Shown here in pieces: positions 9,041-18,392 of a stretch of 64,000 nt of DNA. Each line of letters begins with the position of its first letter. Within the stretch, counting starts at the first letter, position 1. The stretch comes from Leptospira sp. GIMC2001. GTDB taxonomy: Bacteria; Spirochaetota; Leptospiria; Leptospirales; Leptospiraceae. A program made the translations under genes and the position numbers. The DNA is taken from the NCBI RefSeq assembly GCF_028462125.1, contig NZ_CP115468.1, positions 2,075,097 to 2,139,096 of the forward strand, in the 5' to 3' direction. The notes below the pieces were generated by a model, which saw only the letters and a program-made list of their open reading frames with translations, was not told where the DNA came from and made no database searches.

Positions 9041-10750
9041 ATGCTTAAGAGTTTATATCTAAAAGACTTTGCATTATTCGAAGAACAGGAAATTCGTTTC
9101 GGACAAGGTTTAACTTCACTGATTGGAGAAAGCGGTTCCGGTAAATCATTAATTCTCGATGCTATATCCTCTCTTATGGGCGGCCGGTGCAGTTCGAGCA
9201 ATATTCGGCAAGGCAAAGATCGCTACATACTTCAAGCCGGATTTGATATTTCTACGAATATTCCTGTCAAGGAATGGTTGATCGAAAAAGGAATTCAGAA
9301 TAACCAGAAAGACCTAAGCATTTCGAAAGAGCTACAAAGAGATGGCAAATCGAGAATCTTTGTCGGAGAGTCTTTAGTTAGCTTAAGCTTACTCCGAGAA
9401 ATAGGATCGCTTTTATGTGATATCCATAATCAGAACGAACAATTATTTCTTTTAGATAAATCTAACCAACTGGAATTTTTGGATCGTTTCGCAGGACTCA
9501 ATCCACTTAGGGAAGAAATGAGATCAGCTTTTAATCTTTTTAAATCATGGAAGAAAAAGCTTACTGAATTGGAAATCCGTGATTCAGCAAGAAAGAATCA
9601 TATAGAATCTTTAGAATTTCAAATCAGAGAACTAGACCTTGCTAAACTAAAGCCTGGCGAGATGGAAGAGCTTGAAAAAGAAGAAAAGTTACTGACACAT
9701 GGCGAAAAGCTTTTTGAAAATTTTAAAACAATTTCAAATCATCTTTTTGAATCCGAAGATTCAATTCTTGCTCAATTTCCCGGAATTCTAGCATCAGCTG
9801 AAAAAATCACTGGGATTCATGATGGTTTTTCATCCATTTCACAAGAATTCAAAGAAATCTATGATCGACTCAAAGAGATCAAAACTTCTGTCCGAAACGA
9901 AGAAGAAGAAATCTTTTTCTCTCCCGAAAGATTGGATGGAGTTCAATCTAGGCTAAGAGAATTGCACAGGCTAAAGAAAAAATACGACCGAGATATTGAT
10001 GCATTGATTATAGATCACGAATCATGGAAAAAAGAACTTCAAACAATGCACGATTCGGAAGAGTCCTTGGATCGAATTCGCAAAGAATACAATTCAGCTC
10101 TAAATAACATTAAAATCCTAGCAATGGATCTTTCAAAAAAACGCAGAAGCGGACTTGCTCACTTCGAAGCAGAAATACAAAAAGAATTAGAATTTCTTGG
10201 AATGAAAGGTGCCAGAATCCAAATTGTTTTGCGTTGGGAAGAAGATCCGGACGGTGAACTTCGCGAAGGTGAAAAGAATTATATACTTACTTCGTTTGGC
10301 TTAGATCAAGCAGAATTCTATTTTACTGCTAATGCAGGCGAAAAACCGCGTCCTTTAAGAAAAGTTGCATCTGGAGGTGAAATGTCTAGAATCATGCTTG
10401 GTATTCGAAGTGTTTTAGGGCAAACTCATACTTCGCAGAAGCTATTGATCTTTGATGAAATTGATGCAGGTGTAGGTGGAGAAGGTGCTTTTTCCATGGC
10501 ACAAAGGTTAGGGAAGTTAAGTGAAATTTCCCAAATATTAGTCATAACACATTCCCAACCAATTGCCGCAGTATCAACAGCTCATTGGAAGGTTGAGAAA
10601 TTCCAGAAAGATGGAAGAACTATATCAAAAGCAACCTCCATTGCTTCCAAAAACAAACCTATCGAACTTGCAAGAATGGTAGCCGGCAAAGAAGTAACTG
10701 AAGCTGCCGTAGCTCATGCTCGCTTTCTTTTGGAAAAGAAGGCAAGTTAA
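9041..10750 (+). CDS. recN: DNA repair protein RecN
   Basis: An SMC-like ATPase of recombinational double-strand break repair. It has Walker A GESGSGKS at 29-36, a long coiled-coil middle, the ABC signature SGGEMSR and Walker B LLIFDEIDAGVGGE near the end, followed by VITHSQP. The 569-residue length is normal. I chose the ATG at 9041 because AAGGAG at 9029-9034 lies six bases upstream and the protein then starts MLKSLYLKDF, as RecN proteins do. An in-frame TTG at 9014 lies within the likely promoter. The gene stands alone between a divergent promoter region and a strong terminator, so it can be regulated separately. Confidence 0.95.
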   Translation: MLKSLYLKDFALFEEQEIRFGQGLTSLIGESGSGKSLILDAISSLMGGRCSSSNIRQGKDRYILQAGFDISTNIPVKEWLIEKGIQNNQKDLSISKELQRDGKSRIFVGESLVSLSLLREIGSLLCDIHNQNEQLFLLDKSNQLEFLDRFAGLNPLREEMRSAFNLFKSWKKKLTELEIRDSARKNHIESLEFQIRELDLAKLKPGEMEELEKEEKLLTHGEKLFENFKTISNHLFESEDSILAQFPGILASAEKITGIHDGFSSISQEFKEIYDRLKEIKTSVRNEEEEIFFSPERLDGVQSRLRELHRLKKKYDRDIDALIIDHESWKKELQTMHDSEESLDRIRKEYNSALNNIKILAMDLSKKRRSGLAHFEAEIQKELEFLGMKGARIQIVLRWEEDPDGELREGEKNYILTSFGLDQAEFYFTANAGEKPRPLRKVASGGEMSRIMLGIRSVLGQTHTSQKLLIFDEIDAGVGGEGAFSMAQRLGKLSEISQILVITHSQPIAAVSTAHWKVEKFQKDGRTISKATSIASKNKPIELARMVAGKEVTEAAVAHARFLLEKKAS

Positions 10751-10773
10751 GATGCTCTCTGTATAAATTTCTT

Positions 10774-10816
10774 CCCGACTGTAGTTGAAAAAACAACTAC
10801 AGTCGGGTCTTTTTTT
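10774..10816 (+). terminator. Rho-independent terminator after recN
   Basis: A perfect 14-base-pair stem (CCCGACTGTAGTTG with CAACTACAGTCGGG), a six-A loop and a T-rich tail (10808-10816). It is the clearest terminator in the window and isolates recN from the ExbB gene. Confidence 0.95.
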
Positions 10817-10869
10817 ATGAAATTTTTGTTTGGCACTAGATGGTTGGTTTGAAAGTCTACTAAGCAGGT

Positions 10870-11490
10870 ATGTTTTTTTTAGGTAAATCCGACTCGCTCA
10901 TTTCATCTGTTCCACCGGAGACGATCCCGGTTGTAATTATTATGGTTTCTATCATTATGTTGACGATTGTGATAGAAAGGATGGTTTACTATTGGAAGTT
11001 AAAGCCAATAGATAATGACTCATACATTCAAACCAAGGAACTTCTAAGATCTAAGAAATGGGATGAAGCCAAAGATTTATTGGCAAGTAAGAGTTCTAAC
11101 CCAGCCTCACTAGTGTTGCAAGTTGGAATTGATCGTAAACGAAGAAATCTAGATTATATCGAAGAAGAAATGCAATCTGAAGGATATAAACAAATCAGAC
11201 TCATGGAGAAGTTTTTATCTGCTTTAGGAACTATTGCGACTGTTTCTCCCTTACTCGGAGTATTGGGAACAGTGATAGGAATTATTCGATCCTTTGCTGA
11301 AGGAGCTGGTACAAAAGGGGCAGAAGTGGGAATTTCTGAGGCTCTTATAACTACCGCTATGGGCTTGGCGGTTGCTATTCCCGCTTATGTTTTCTATAAT
11401 TATTTGGTAAGAGTCAAAGAAGATAGAATCATCGAAATGGAAAATCTATCCAATCAAATACTTCCCTACTTGGAAGATAAAAAGAAATAA
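10870..11490 (+). CDS. MotA/TolQ/ExbB-type proton channel protein
   Basis: The 206 residues show a TolQ/ExbB layout. TM1 is near 16-35, a cytoplasmic stretch follows, then a TM2 region with [14 protein letters not shown], a short loop, and TM3 with [17 protein letters not shown]. Together with the ExbD/TolR homologue starting two bases after its stop, it should form an inner-membrane channel that uses the proton gradient to power an envelope partner. No TonB, TolA, TolB or Pal gene lies nearby; bamA follows instead. The partner is therefore unknown. The ATG at 10870 is preceded by a weak AGCAGG. Confidence 0.88.
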   Translation: MFFLGKSDSLISSVPPETIPVVIIMVSIIMLTIVIERMVYYWKLKPIDNDSYIQTKELLRSKKWDEAKDLLASKSSNPASLVLQVGIDRKRRNLDYIEEEMQSEGYKQIRLMEKFLSALGTIATVSPLLGVLGTVIGIIRSFAEGAGTKGAEVGISEALITTAMGLAVAIPAYVFYNYLVRVKEDRIIEMENLSNQILPYLEDKKK

Positions 11491-11491
11491 A

Positions 11492-11926
11492 ATGAAATTC
11501 AGAAAATCCCATGGAACTCACGATAAAATTGAACTAGCACCTCTAATTGATGTTATTTCATTTATTGTAATTTACTTTCTTATGAATGCTACCTTAGAAA
11601 AGAATACATCCATGAAAGTTGAGTTACCTAGATCGTCTAGCATTGCGAAAGAAAAGAATCAAGATGAATTGATAATAACTGTAGACAAGCAAGGTAAAAT
11701 TTATCTTGATAAGGATACGGAATCTGTTCCTTTAGATAAACTTACCGATAAAATCAATAGCTTTCTCGGTCCAGAAAAGGATAGAGACCCGAAAAAAAAT
11801 CGCGTTATAATTCGTGGTGACGGTGGTGCATCGTATCAAACAGTTGTTAAGGTTATCGATTCGGTTAATTCGGCTGGTGTCACAAGATTCAATCTAGCCA
11901 TGGTCAAAGGCACATCAACAAACTGA
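11492..11926 (+). CDS. ExbD/TolR-type proton channel protein
   Basis: This 144-residue protein has one N-terminal transmembrane segment and a periplasmic domain, as in ExbD/TolR. The segment begins [10 protein letters not shown], and Asp20 matches the proton-carrying aspartate of the family. The ATG overlaps the trailing A of the upstream TAA region, so translation is probably coupled to the ExbB gene. The periplasmic part (about 45-140) has the usual [14 protein letters not shown] strand pattern. ExbD and TolR cannot be separated from this sequence alone. Confidence 0.88.
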   Translation: MKFRKSHGTHDKIELAPLIDVISFIVIYFLMNATLEKNTSMKVELPRSSSIAKEKNQDELIITVDKQGKIYLDKDTESVPLDKLTDKINSFLGPEKDRDPKKNRVIIRGDGGASYQTVVKVIDSVNSAGVTRFNLAMVKGTSTN

Positions 11927-11937
11927 AGTTCTAAAAA

Positions 11938-14811
11938 TTGAAACCTCGTCTTTTATTTAAGTCAGCTTTATTTTCAATTTTACTCTGCCTTATCTATATC
12001 ACAGCTACAAACGATATTTTTTCTGATCGATCTAAATTTCTTGGTAAACAGATCAAAGCAATCGAATTTGAAGGAAACCGAAATACTAGCAGCGAAGATA
12101 TCTTAGAAATGATAGAGATGCGTGTTGGGATGAAGCTTGAAGATAAGCTCGTGAATGGCGACCTTAAAACTCTTTTCGCTTCTGGATATTTTTTCTTTAT
12201 TGATGTTCAAGGTGAGCTTTTTGAAGACGGGGTTAAGGTAGTCTTTCTTGTAAAAGAAAGACCCAGAGTGAAAGAAATAGAATTTATAGGAGCTGATGAA
12301 GTTTTCCCATCTGATCTCCGAGAAAAAATCCCCCTCAAAGAAAATGAAGTAATCACTCCAAACAAAGTAGTTGTCGCAAAAGATTTAATCCTCAAAAAAT
12401 ATCGCGACGAAGGTTTTTTCCTAGCTTATGTAAAAGTAGAACTAAGTGAAGTAGATGAAAAAACCAATACAGTCGTTGTCAAATTTATAATTGATGAAGG
12501 GGAAGAAATTCCAGTTTCAAAAATCAATATATTCGGAAATAAAGAAGTAGATACTTATGATATACTTGGTGTGCTTGAGCTAAAAGAATCAGGATTTCTC
12601 GAAAGTGGAACGTTCAAAGAAACATCTTTCGAGACCGACAAGCAAAAGATAGTTGGTATTCTAAAATCGAAGGGCTACATAGATGCAGAATTATCAAGTG
12701 ATGGAACCAACTGGGAAATTCGCTGGGAGAATCCTGCAAAAAAAGACAAAAGAGTCATAATTGTTAACTATAAAATTATAGAAGGCGAGCGATATTTCTT
12801 CAACGGTTATAATCTGTCCCATGATTTATCGTTAGGTCCAGACAATAATCCCCTTTATCTGAACAAAGAGAACAACCCACCGGGAACTCCAGTTGCAGAG
12901 CTAAAGCCGGTTTTCGAAGTTGATCTATTTATGAAAAACTTCGAATTTACGAATGACGATGTGGGAGAAATTTTTGACGAAACAAAATTCTTTCGAGATA
13001 GAGGATTTATCAACGAATCTTATAGTACGAAAGGTTATTTGTTTGCGCAAGTTGTCCCAAGAAGAAGGTTTATCGAGCTAACGGATGCTAATATCTCCAA
13101 TTATGAAAATTGCGAATCCAAACCTAAGAATTCTCAGCAAGAATGTGAAAAAGAGAATAAAGAATTAAATATTACAAAATTGAGAAAAATCTATGATGAG
13201 AAACCTGAACTAAGAGGGAAAAAATTCGTCCATATAGATTTTACAATTCGAGAAAACAATCTTGCCTATGTTGAAAATATCATCATCAAGGGAAATAAGA
13301 AAACCTTAGATCGAGTTATTCGACGTGAACTGTTATTTAAACCTGGTGACCTTTTCAATTCAACTCTTGTAAACAGGTCTCGGGAGAGGATCTTTAATCT
13401 AGGATATTTCAAAGAAGTAAACTTCAACATGAGACCTGGATCTGATGAAACTAAAATGAACCTTATCATTGAACTGGTTGAACAGCCGACAGGAACAGTT
13501 TCAATGGGTGGTGGGTATGGAACGATTACCGGTTTTTCCATATTTACGCAATTAGGTGAAAATAACCTTAATGGAACTGGTCAGCAAGTTCAAGGAAGGT
13601 TGGAATTCGGTCCAATCAGAAGATTTTTTCAATTATCCTGGACCGAACCCTGGATATATGATAAGCCTTGGGCATTAACCCTAAGTATGTTCTATTCAAG
13701 CAGAACCTTAAATGTTGGTGCGGCATCCATCACTGAAAATAATAATCAAGCCATTCGTGAACGAGCTACCTATGACAGATCTGGAGTAGGGGTTTCTGTT
13801 GGAATTGGACATAGATTTTTGATAAACTGGACGCATTTCCATAGATATTCTCCAAGTTTTTTCACATCAACAAGGCCTTCATCGCTAGTATCCGATCAAG
13901 TTCTTGCGGAAGTGAATTTGGGATGGCAATTTCGATCGCAAATAACGAATGGAATCGCTTATGACAATCGAGATAATATTTTCAATACTACGGAAGGTTT
14001 TAGTGCAACTTTTGCTATTGATAACGTAGGTCAGTATTTAGGTGGACAAAGCCATTTTGATCAATATAGTCCTATATTAGAATATTACCAAACTTGGTTC
14101 GACTATACCTTGTTTGGATTATTTCGGTCGAATCAACTACGTAGATGGAGAGTGGTTCAACAATTTAGAACTTCTTCCGTATTTACTTTTGAGAGAACAC
14201 CAAAATACAGAAAACAAGACAAAGAAAAAATTCCGTACGTTCAGGTTCAAGATCGTCTCTTTCTAGGTGGTTATGAATCTCTCCGTGGTTGGTTCTTTGA
14301 TGATAAATACTATCCAGATGAGTGGAAAGATGGATCATCACATAGAGTTTTGTTCACATCTGAACTTCGGTTTCCTATAGAGCCATCTCTTCTTTGGTTT
14401 GTAATTTTCTGGGACGCCGGTTCCATGTATGAAGAAGTCAATCGGGCTGTTGGAGAGAGAAAGGAATTTTTTAATAATTATCAACAGCGAGTTTTTGAAG
14501 CAAGAACGCAAAATGTTGCAGAAACCTATTTATTAGAAAATTATGATTCACTCAGTGGACAGAGATTATCACAATCAAGATTTGATATCAATGATCCAGC
14601 TCGTTTAGTTTTATCCGGCAGAACCTTGGCTATGGATAACTTTCGCTATTCTTGGGGTTTTGGTTTGAGAATTCAAATCCCAGTACTTCCTTTGCGATTG
14701 TATTTCGCACAAAAGCTACGTTTCACCGGTGTAGCTGATAGACCTTTTTCCACGTATCAAGATGATAGGGCGTTTCAATTTGTTTTTGGTATCGGCGACT
14801 TGAGGTTTTAA
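11938..14811 (+). CDS. bamA: Outer membrane protein assembly factor BamA (Omp85)
   Basis: BamA folds and inserts beta-barrel proteins into the outer membrane. The 957 residues start with a signal peptide (about 1-30). Several POTRA domains follow: the first runs from KAIEFEGNRNTSSEDIL, and the last includes IIIKGNKKTLDRVIRREL. The C-terminal Omp85 barrel carries the conserved loop-6 motif SLRGW and ends in Phe (GIGDLRF). It is longer than the roughly 800 residues usual for proteobacterial BamA, with an extra charged stretch before the last POTRA that includes two cysteines. The start is a TTG at 11938, just after the ExbD gene. TamA-like Omp85 proteins are the alternative. Confidence 0.92.
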   Translation: MKPRLLFKSALFSILLCLIYITATNDIFSDRSKFLGKQIKAIEFEGNRNTSSEDILEMIEMRVGMKLEDKLVNGDLKTLFASGYFFFIDVQGELFEDGVKVVFLVKERPRVKEIEFIGADEVFPSDLREKIPLKENEVITPNKVVVAKDLILKKYRDEGFFLAYVKVELSEVDEKTNTVVVKFIIDEGEEIPVSKINIFGNKEVDTYDILGVLELKESGFLESGTFKETSFETDKQKIVGILKSKGYIDAELSSDGTNWEIRWENPAKKDKRVIIVNYKIIEGERYFFNGYNLSHDLSLGPDNNPLYLNKENNPPGTPVAELKPVFEVDLFMKNFEFTNDDVGEIFDETKFFRDRGFINESYSTKGYLFAQVVPRRRFIELTDANISNYENCESKPKNSQQECEKENKELNITKLRKIYDEKPELRGKKFVHIDFTIRENNLAYVENIIIKGNKKTLDRVIRRELLFKPGDLFNSTLVNRSRERIFNLGYFKEVNFNMRPGSDETKMNLIIELVEQPTGTVSMGGGYGTITGFSIFTQLGENNLNGTGQQVQGRLEFGPIRRFFQLSWTEPWIYDKPWALTLSMFYSSRTLNVGAASITENNNQAIRERATYDRSGVGVSVGIGHRFLINWTHFHRYSPSFFTSTRPSSLVSDQVLAEVNLGWQFRSQITNGIAYDNRDNIFNTTEGFSATFAIDNVGQYLGGQSHFDQYSPILEYYQTWFDYTLFGLFRSNQLRRWRVVQQFRTSSVFTFERTPKYRKQDKEKIPYVQVQDRLFLGGYESLRGWFFDDKYYPDEWKDGSSHRVLFTSELRFPIEPSLLWFVIFWDAGSMYEEVNRAVGERKEFFNNYQQRVFEARTQNVAETYLLENYDSLSGQRLSQSRFDINDPARLVLSGRTLAMDNFRYSWGFGLRIQIPVLPLRLYFAQKLRFTGVADRPFSTYQDDRAFQFVFGIGDLRF

Positions 14812-14813
14812 AA

Positions 14814-17000
14814 TTGGATTTTACCGTTGGACTCAATGAGGAACAGAGAAAGGCTGTTCTGCAAACCGAAGGACCAGTTCTCATACTTGCAGGTGCTGGA
14901 TCTGGCAAAACTCGTGTAATTACTCATAGAATCGCTCATTTAGTTGACAATTTAGAAAAGCAACCTGAATCGATTTGTGCTGTAACCTTTACCAATAAAG
15001 CAGCGGGTGAGATGCGAGAGCGTGTTAACTCATTATTGCCAAATGGTATAGGTGAGAGAGTGATGATTCGAACATTTCATTCTTTATGCTTATTTATTCT
15101 CAGAAGAGATGCAAAGAAACTGGGATTCCTATCGGGGTTCACTGTCTATGATACGAGCTTACAAGAATCTTTAATCAAAGAAGTGATGAAAGAATTAAAA
15201 ATTGATCCTAAGCAATTAAAGCCATCAACTGTTGCGAATACAATTTCGAGATCGAAAGATGCGATGATCTCTTCCAACAAATATTTAGATGAATATGAGA
15301 CGGATTTTTTTACTGAGAAGGTCGATGCAATTTATCGAGAATATGAAAAAAGAAAAGAAAATAGACAAGCTCTCGATTTTGGAGATTTAATTTATCGAAC
15401 AGTAAAATTATTTCGTGATCAACCGAGTGTGCTGAACTACTATGTCAATCGTTGGAAATATTTGATGGTAGATGAATACCAAGATACCAATAAAGCTCAA
15501 TATGAATTGGTGAAGTTACTTGCCGGACCAAACAATAATATCTGCGTCGTTGGTGATGATGATCAGTCAATATATTCTTGGCGGGGAGCGGATATAAGCA
15601 ACATTCTATCGTTCAATAAGGATTATGCGAGTTCTTGCGTTATTAAATTGGAAGAAAATTATCGATCCACACCAACTATACTTGGTGCTGCCGCTGAGTT
15701 AATTCGTAATAATAAAAATAGAACTGATAAAACCATTTTCACTAACAACATGGATGGAGAAAAAATTTCTCTCAATTCATTCGAAAATGAAATGGAAGAA
15801 GCAGAATCAATTATACTAAAAGTTATCAATCGTAGAAAAAATTCCAAATCCAATCTACCACTGCGCGAGCATGCTGTTTTTTATAGGACAAATGCCCAAT
15901 CCAGATATTTTGAAGAAGCTTGCCGTAGGCATGCAATCGCATATAAAATATTTGGTGGATTTCGATTTTTTGATCGTAAAGAAATTAAAGATATTATAGC
16001 ATATTTGAATATAATTGTAAATCCTTTGGATTCAACATCTCTCATTCGAATTATCAATACACCTAGTAGAGGCATCGGGGACGTTTCCATCGAAAAGCTA
16101 CAGAATATTTCGGTATCCGAAGGAATTTCTCTCTATGAAGTATTAGGATCTCATCTTCAAGGAATCAAGAAAGGAACCTCAATCAAAATTCAAGATTTTC
16201 GAAAACTTCTGGATGATCTCCAAGAGAAATACGAACAAAAAGTTCTACCTTCGGCTATCGCTTACGAACTCATTGAACGCTCTGGTCTTCGTGAAGAGAT
16301 GGAAAATGAAGGCACGGAAGAATCGATCTCGAAACTAGAAAACATCAATGAATTTGTAAACTCAATCAAAGATTATGAAGCCAAAACCGAAGATCCGAAT
16401 CTTGATGAATTTTTGAATCAGATCAGTTTATTGACGAGTGAAGACGATGGCGCACAAGTCGATGATTACTTAACTTTGATGACAGTTCACAATTCGAAAG
16501 GTCTGGAATTTAAGTTCGTTTATATGGCTGGATTAGAAGATGGAACTTTTCCGCATTCTCTCAGCATGGATTCTCTAGAAGGGCCGGAGGAAGAAAGAAG
16601 GCTCGCCTATGTTGCGATCACAAGGGCAAAAGAGAAACTCGATATGAGTTATTGTCGGAATACAAGAAAATTTGGATATGTTGAACCAAGAATGGTTTCT
16701 CGATTTCTATCCGAAATTTCTGGAGATTTTTTCGATGAATCTGGAGAAAAAAAGCAGTACGGCGTACGAAAACCTACTCACAAACCTATTCCTGGGTCTA
16801 TGAAATCCGATGATAATAAAGAGAAAGGTGAACCAGGTAAACTGAGAGAAGGTTGCATCGTGAGACATAAAGTCTATGGTGAAGGTGTTGTTTTTCAGAT
16901 TTCTGGTGCTGGTGATAATAGAAAAGTTGAAGTTCGTTTCGGTAACCATATCGAAAAGAAATTTCTACTTGCTTATACACCTCTCGAAATAATTAATTAA
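14814..17000 (+). CDS. pcrA: UvrD/PcrA/Rep-family ATP-dependent DNA helicase
   Basis: A superfamily 1A 3'-5' helicase. The sequence LNEEQRKAV opens the Q-motif, followed by Walker A AGAGSGKT, VDEYQDTN (motif II), GDDDQSIYSWRGAD (motif III), EENYRS (motif IV), TVHNSKGLEF (motif V) and VAITRAKEKL (motif VI). The C-terminal REGCIVRHKVYGEG stretch resembles the PcrA/UvrD Tudor-like domain that contacts RNA polymerase. The 728 residues fit the family. Translation starts at a TTG three bases after bamA's stop. UvrD and PcrA are not reliably separable by sequence, so the symbol is provisional. Confidence 0.93.
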   Translation: MDFTVGLNEEQRKAVLQTEGPVLILAGAGSGKTRVITHRIAHLVDNLEKQPESICAVTFTNKAAGEMRERVNSLLPNGIGERVMIRTFHSLCLFILRRDAKKLGFLSGFTVYDTSLQESLIKEVMKELKIDPKQLKPSTVANTISRSKDAMISSNKYLDEYETDFFTEKVDAIYREYEKRKENRQALDFGDLIYRTVKLFRDQPSVLNYYVNRWKYLMVDEYQDTNKAQYELVKLLAGPNNNICVVGDDDQSIYSWRGADISNILSFNKDYASSCVIKLEENYRSTPTILGAAAELIRNNKNRTDKTIFTNNMDGEKISLNSFENEMEEAESIILKVINRRKNSKSNLPLREHAVFYRTNAQSRYFEEACRRHAIAYKIFGGFRFFDRKEIKDIIAYLNIIVNPLDSTSLIRIINTPSRGIGDVSIEKLQNISVSEGISLYEVLGSHLQGIKKGTSIKIQDFRKLLDDLQEKYEQKVLPSAIAYELIERSGLREEMENEGTEESISKLENINEFVNSIKDYEAKTEDPNLDEFLNQISLLTSEDDGAQVDDYLTLMTVHNSKGLEFKFVYMAGLEDGTFPHSLSMDSLEGPEEERRLAYVAITRAKEKLDMSYCRNTRKFGYVEPRMVSRFLSEISGDFFDESGEKKQYGVRKPTHKPIPGSMKSDDNKEKGEPGKLREGCIVRHKVYGEGVVFQISGAGDNRKVEVRFGNHIEKKFLLAYTPLEIIN

Positions 17001-17009
17001 GGTACCACT

Positions 17010-17456
17010 ATGAGAAAGTTTTCCCTATTTACAATGATCATTGTTGCACAGTTTGCGGTTGGTAGAATCCAAGCTGAAGAAGTGCAAGGGCTTGTTCAAG
17101 AATTCCTAGAGGTTGAGGATTATCTTTCCAAAAAAAAACCTTCACCTGAAGCTCGGAAAAAAATTCTAGAAAAGAATCTTTTGGATTCTGTTCGCAATAC
17201 ACTCAGTAGAAAAATCAGCGCACCTGCCACAGAATTAAAAAATTTGAAAGTTTCAGAACTGAGTTATGAGCGGCCAGCCAATACAAATAAATTCTATATC
17301 AAGTATAAAAATTACTACATGTATTATAGTTTTTCTATGGAACCAGAAATATATTTACAACTTCCTCAAGAAGAAATTCTTTATGTCAAACCTGCAAGTT
17401 TTGATAAAGAAGCTCCTCATAAAGAAGAATCTGCGGCTCTTCCAGACGTTAAATAA
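17010..17456 (+). CDS. Small exported protein of unknown function
   Basis: The 148 residues begin with a clear signal peptide (MRKFSLF, then a hydrophobic stretch to about QAEE at 22-25). The mature part is charged, with helical segments (about 28-70), then a YYMYYSFSMEPEIYL strand-like region and a proline/acid-rich tail. No family is recognised. It starts with ATG nine bases after the helicase gene and is followed ten bases later by the cysQ-like gene, so it is probably part of the same transcript. A periplasmic location is inferred. Confidence 0.72.
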   Translation: MRKFSLFTMIIVAQFAVGRIQAEEVQGLVQEFLEVEDYLSKKKPSPEARKKILEKNLLDSVRNTLSRKISAPATELKNLKVSELSYERPANTNKFYIKYKNYYMYYSFSMEPEIYLQLPQEEILYVKPASFDKEAPHKEESAALPDVK

Positions 17457-17465
17457 TTTATTTCT

Positions 17466-18392
17466 GTGTTAGAAGCGGAAGCAGAAACAGGCTTTATTGG
17501 AGTCTATAGCGCAGGACTCGCGATCAAAAAAATCTATGAAACAGATTTCGAAGTGAAAATGAAATCTGCAGATGATCCAGTTACTAAAGCGGACATGGAT
17601 GCCCACTATGCAATTCATGATGCTATTCAAAATTCATTTCCTGGAAATATATTACTTTCCGAAGAAGTCCTACCAACTTGGAAAGATAGACAATCCGCCC
17701 AACGAGTTTGGATACTCGATCCACTGGATGGGACAAGAGATTTTGTAGAAAGAAATCCTGAATTCGCAGTAAGTCTAGGCTTAGTAGATTCTAAAGGGCT
17801 AATATTAGGATTCGTGTATAATCCTGTAACTGGCGAGTTTTCCTATGGTGATAAATTTGGACGTATGGTTCAAATGGATATACTTGATGCAAACTTTCAA
17901 TCAGCAAAGTTGGAATTTCTAGATAAATTGAATTTGAGTTTGAAATCAAATGAGAGAAAAGAATCTGCCAAAAATCTAGATCAGGTTATTCACAATACAG
18001 AGTTATATCAAGATCTTCTGGAAAAAGAAATTACTATTTTTGTATCCAGAAAGGAATTGGCGGAAAAATTATTTGATAACTTGAAATTATCAAGTAATTT
18101 TAAAATTATTGGCAAAGGTTCAATAGCATACAAGTTATCTCTTCTTAGTCGATCCGAGTGTGATCTGGTGATTTCTCTAAAACCAAAAAATGAATGGGAT
18201 ATTTGCGGAGGACTTGCTATTATTGAGGCTAATGGATTTGATTATTTGGAGATAAAAACTAAATCAAAACAAGTATTCAATCAAGAGGATACACGAAGCT
18301 ATGGATTGATTGCGGGAAGATCGGATCTTGTAAAAGCCTTTTGGAATAGATACGAAAAAATATTAATTGAATCACTGCGAGATTGGAATTGA
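17466..18392 (+). CDS. cysQ: Inositol-monophosphatase-family phosphatase, CysQ-like (3'(2'),5'-bisphosphate nucleotidase)
   Basis: The lithium-sensitive phosphatase fold is shown by DPVTKADMDA, the LLSEE loop, WILDPLDGTRDFV with the two metal aspartates, and the C-terminal EWDICGGLAIIEANG. CysQ dephosphorylates 3'-phosphoadenosine 5'-phosphate, a by-product of sulfate assimilation. Inositol or fructose-1,6-bisphosphate phosphatases share these motifs, so substrate specificity is inferred. The start is GTG at 17466. The 308 residues include an extra charged segment (about 145-185) compared with short IMPases. It overlaps the following glycosyltransferase gene by ten bases. Confidence 0.78.
   Translation: MLEAEAETGFIGVYSAGLAIKKIYETDFEVKMKSADDPVTKADMDAHYAIHDAIQNSFPGNILLSEEVLPTWKDRQSAQRVWILDPLDGTRDFVERNPEFAVSLGLVDSKGLILGFVYNPVTGEFSYGDKFGRMVQMDILDANFQSAKLEFLDKLNLSLKSNERKESAKNLDQVIHNTELYQDLLEKEITIFVSRKELAEKLFDNLKLSSNFKIIGKGSIAYKLSLLSRSECDLVISLKPKNEWDICGGLAIIEANGFDYLEIKTKSKQVFNQEDTRSYGLIAGRSDLVKAFWNRYEKILIESLRDWN

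Noticed and set aside
10831..10850. TGGCAC followed by TTGG, resembling a sigma-54 promoter before the ExbB gene
   Set aside because: The -12 TTGC element is not at the required distance; the nearest TTGG is offset by two bases and lacks GC.
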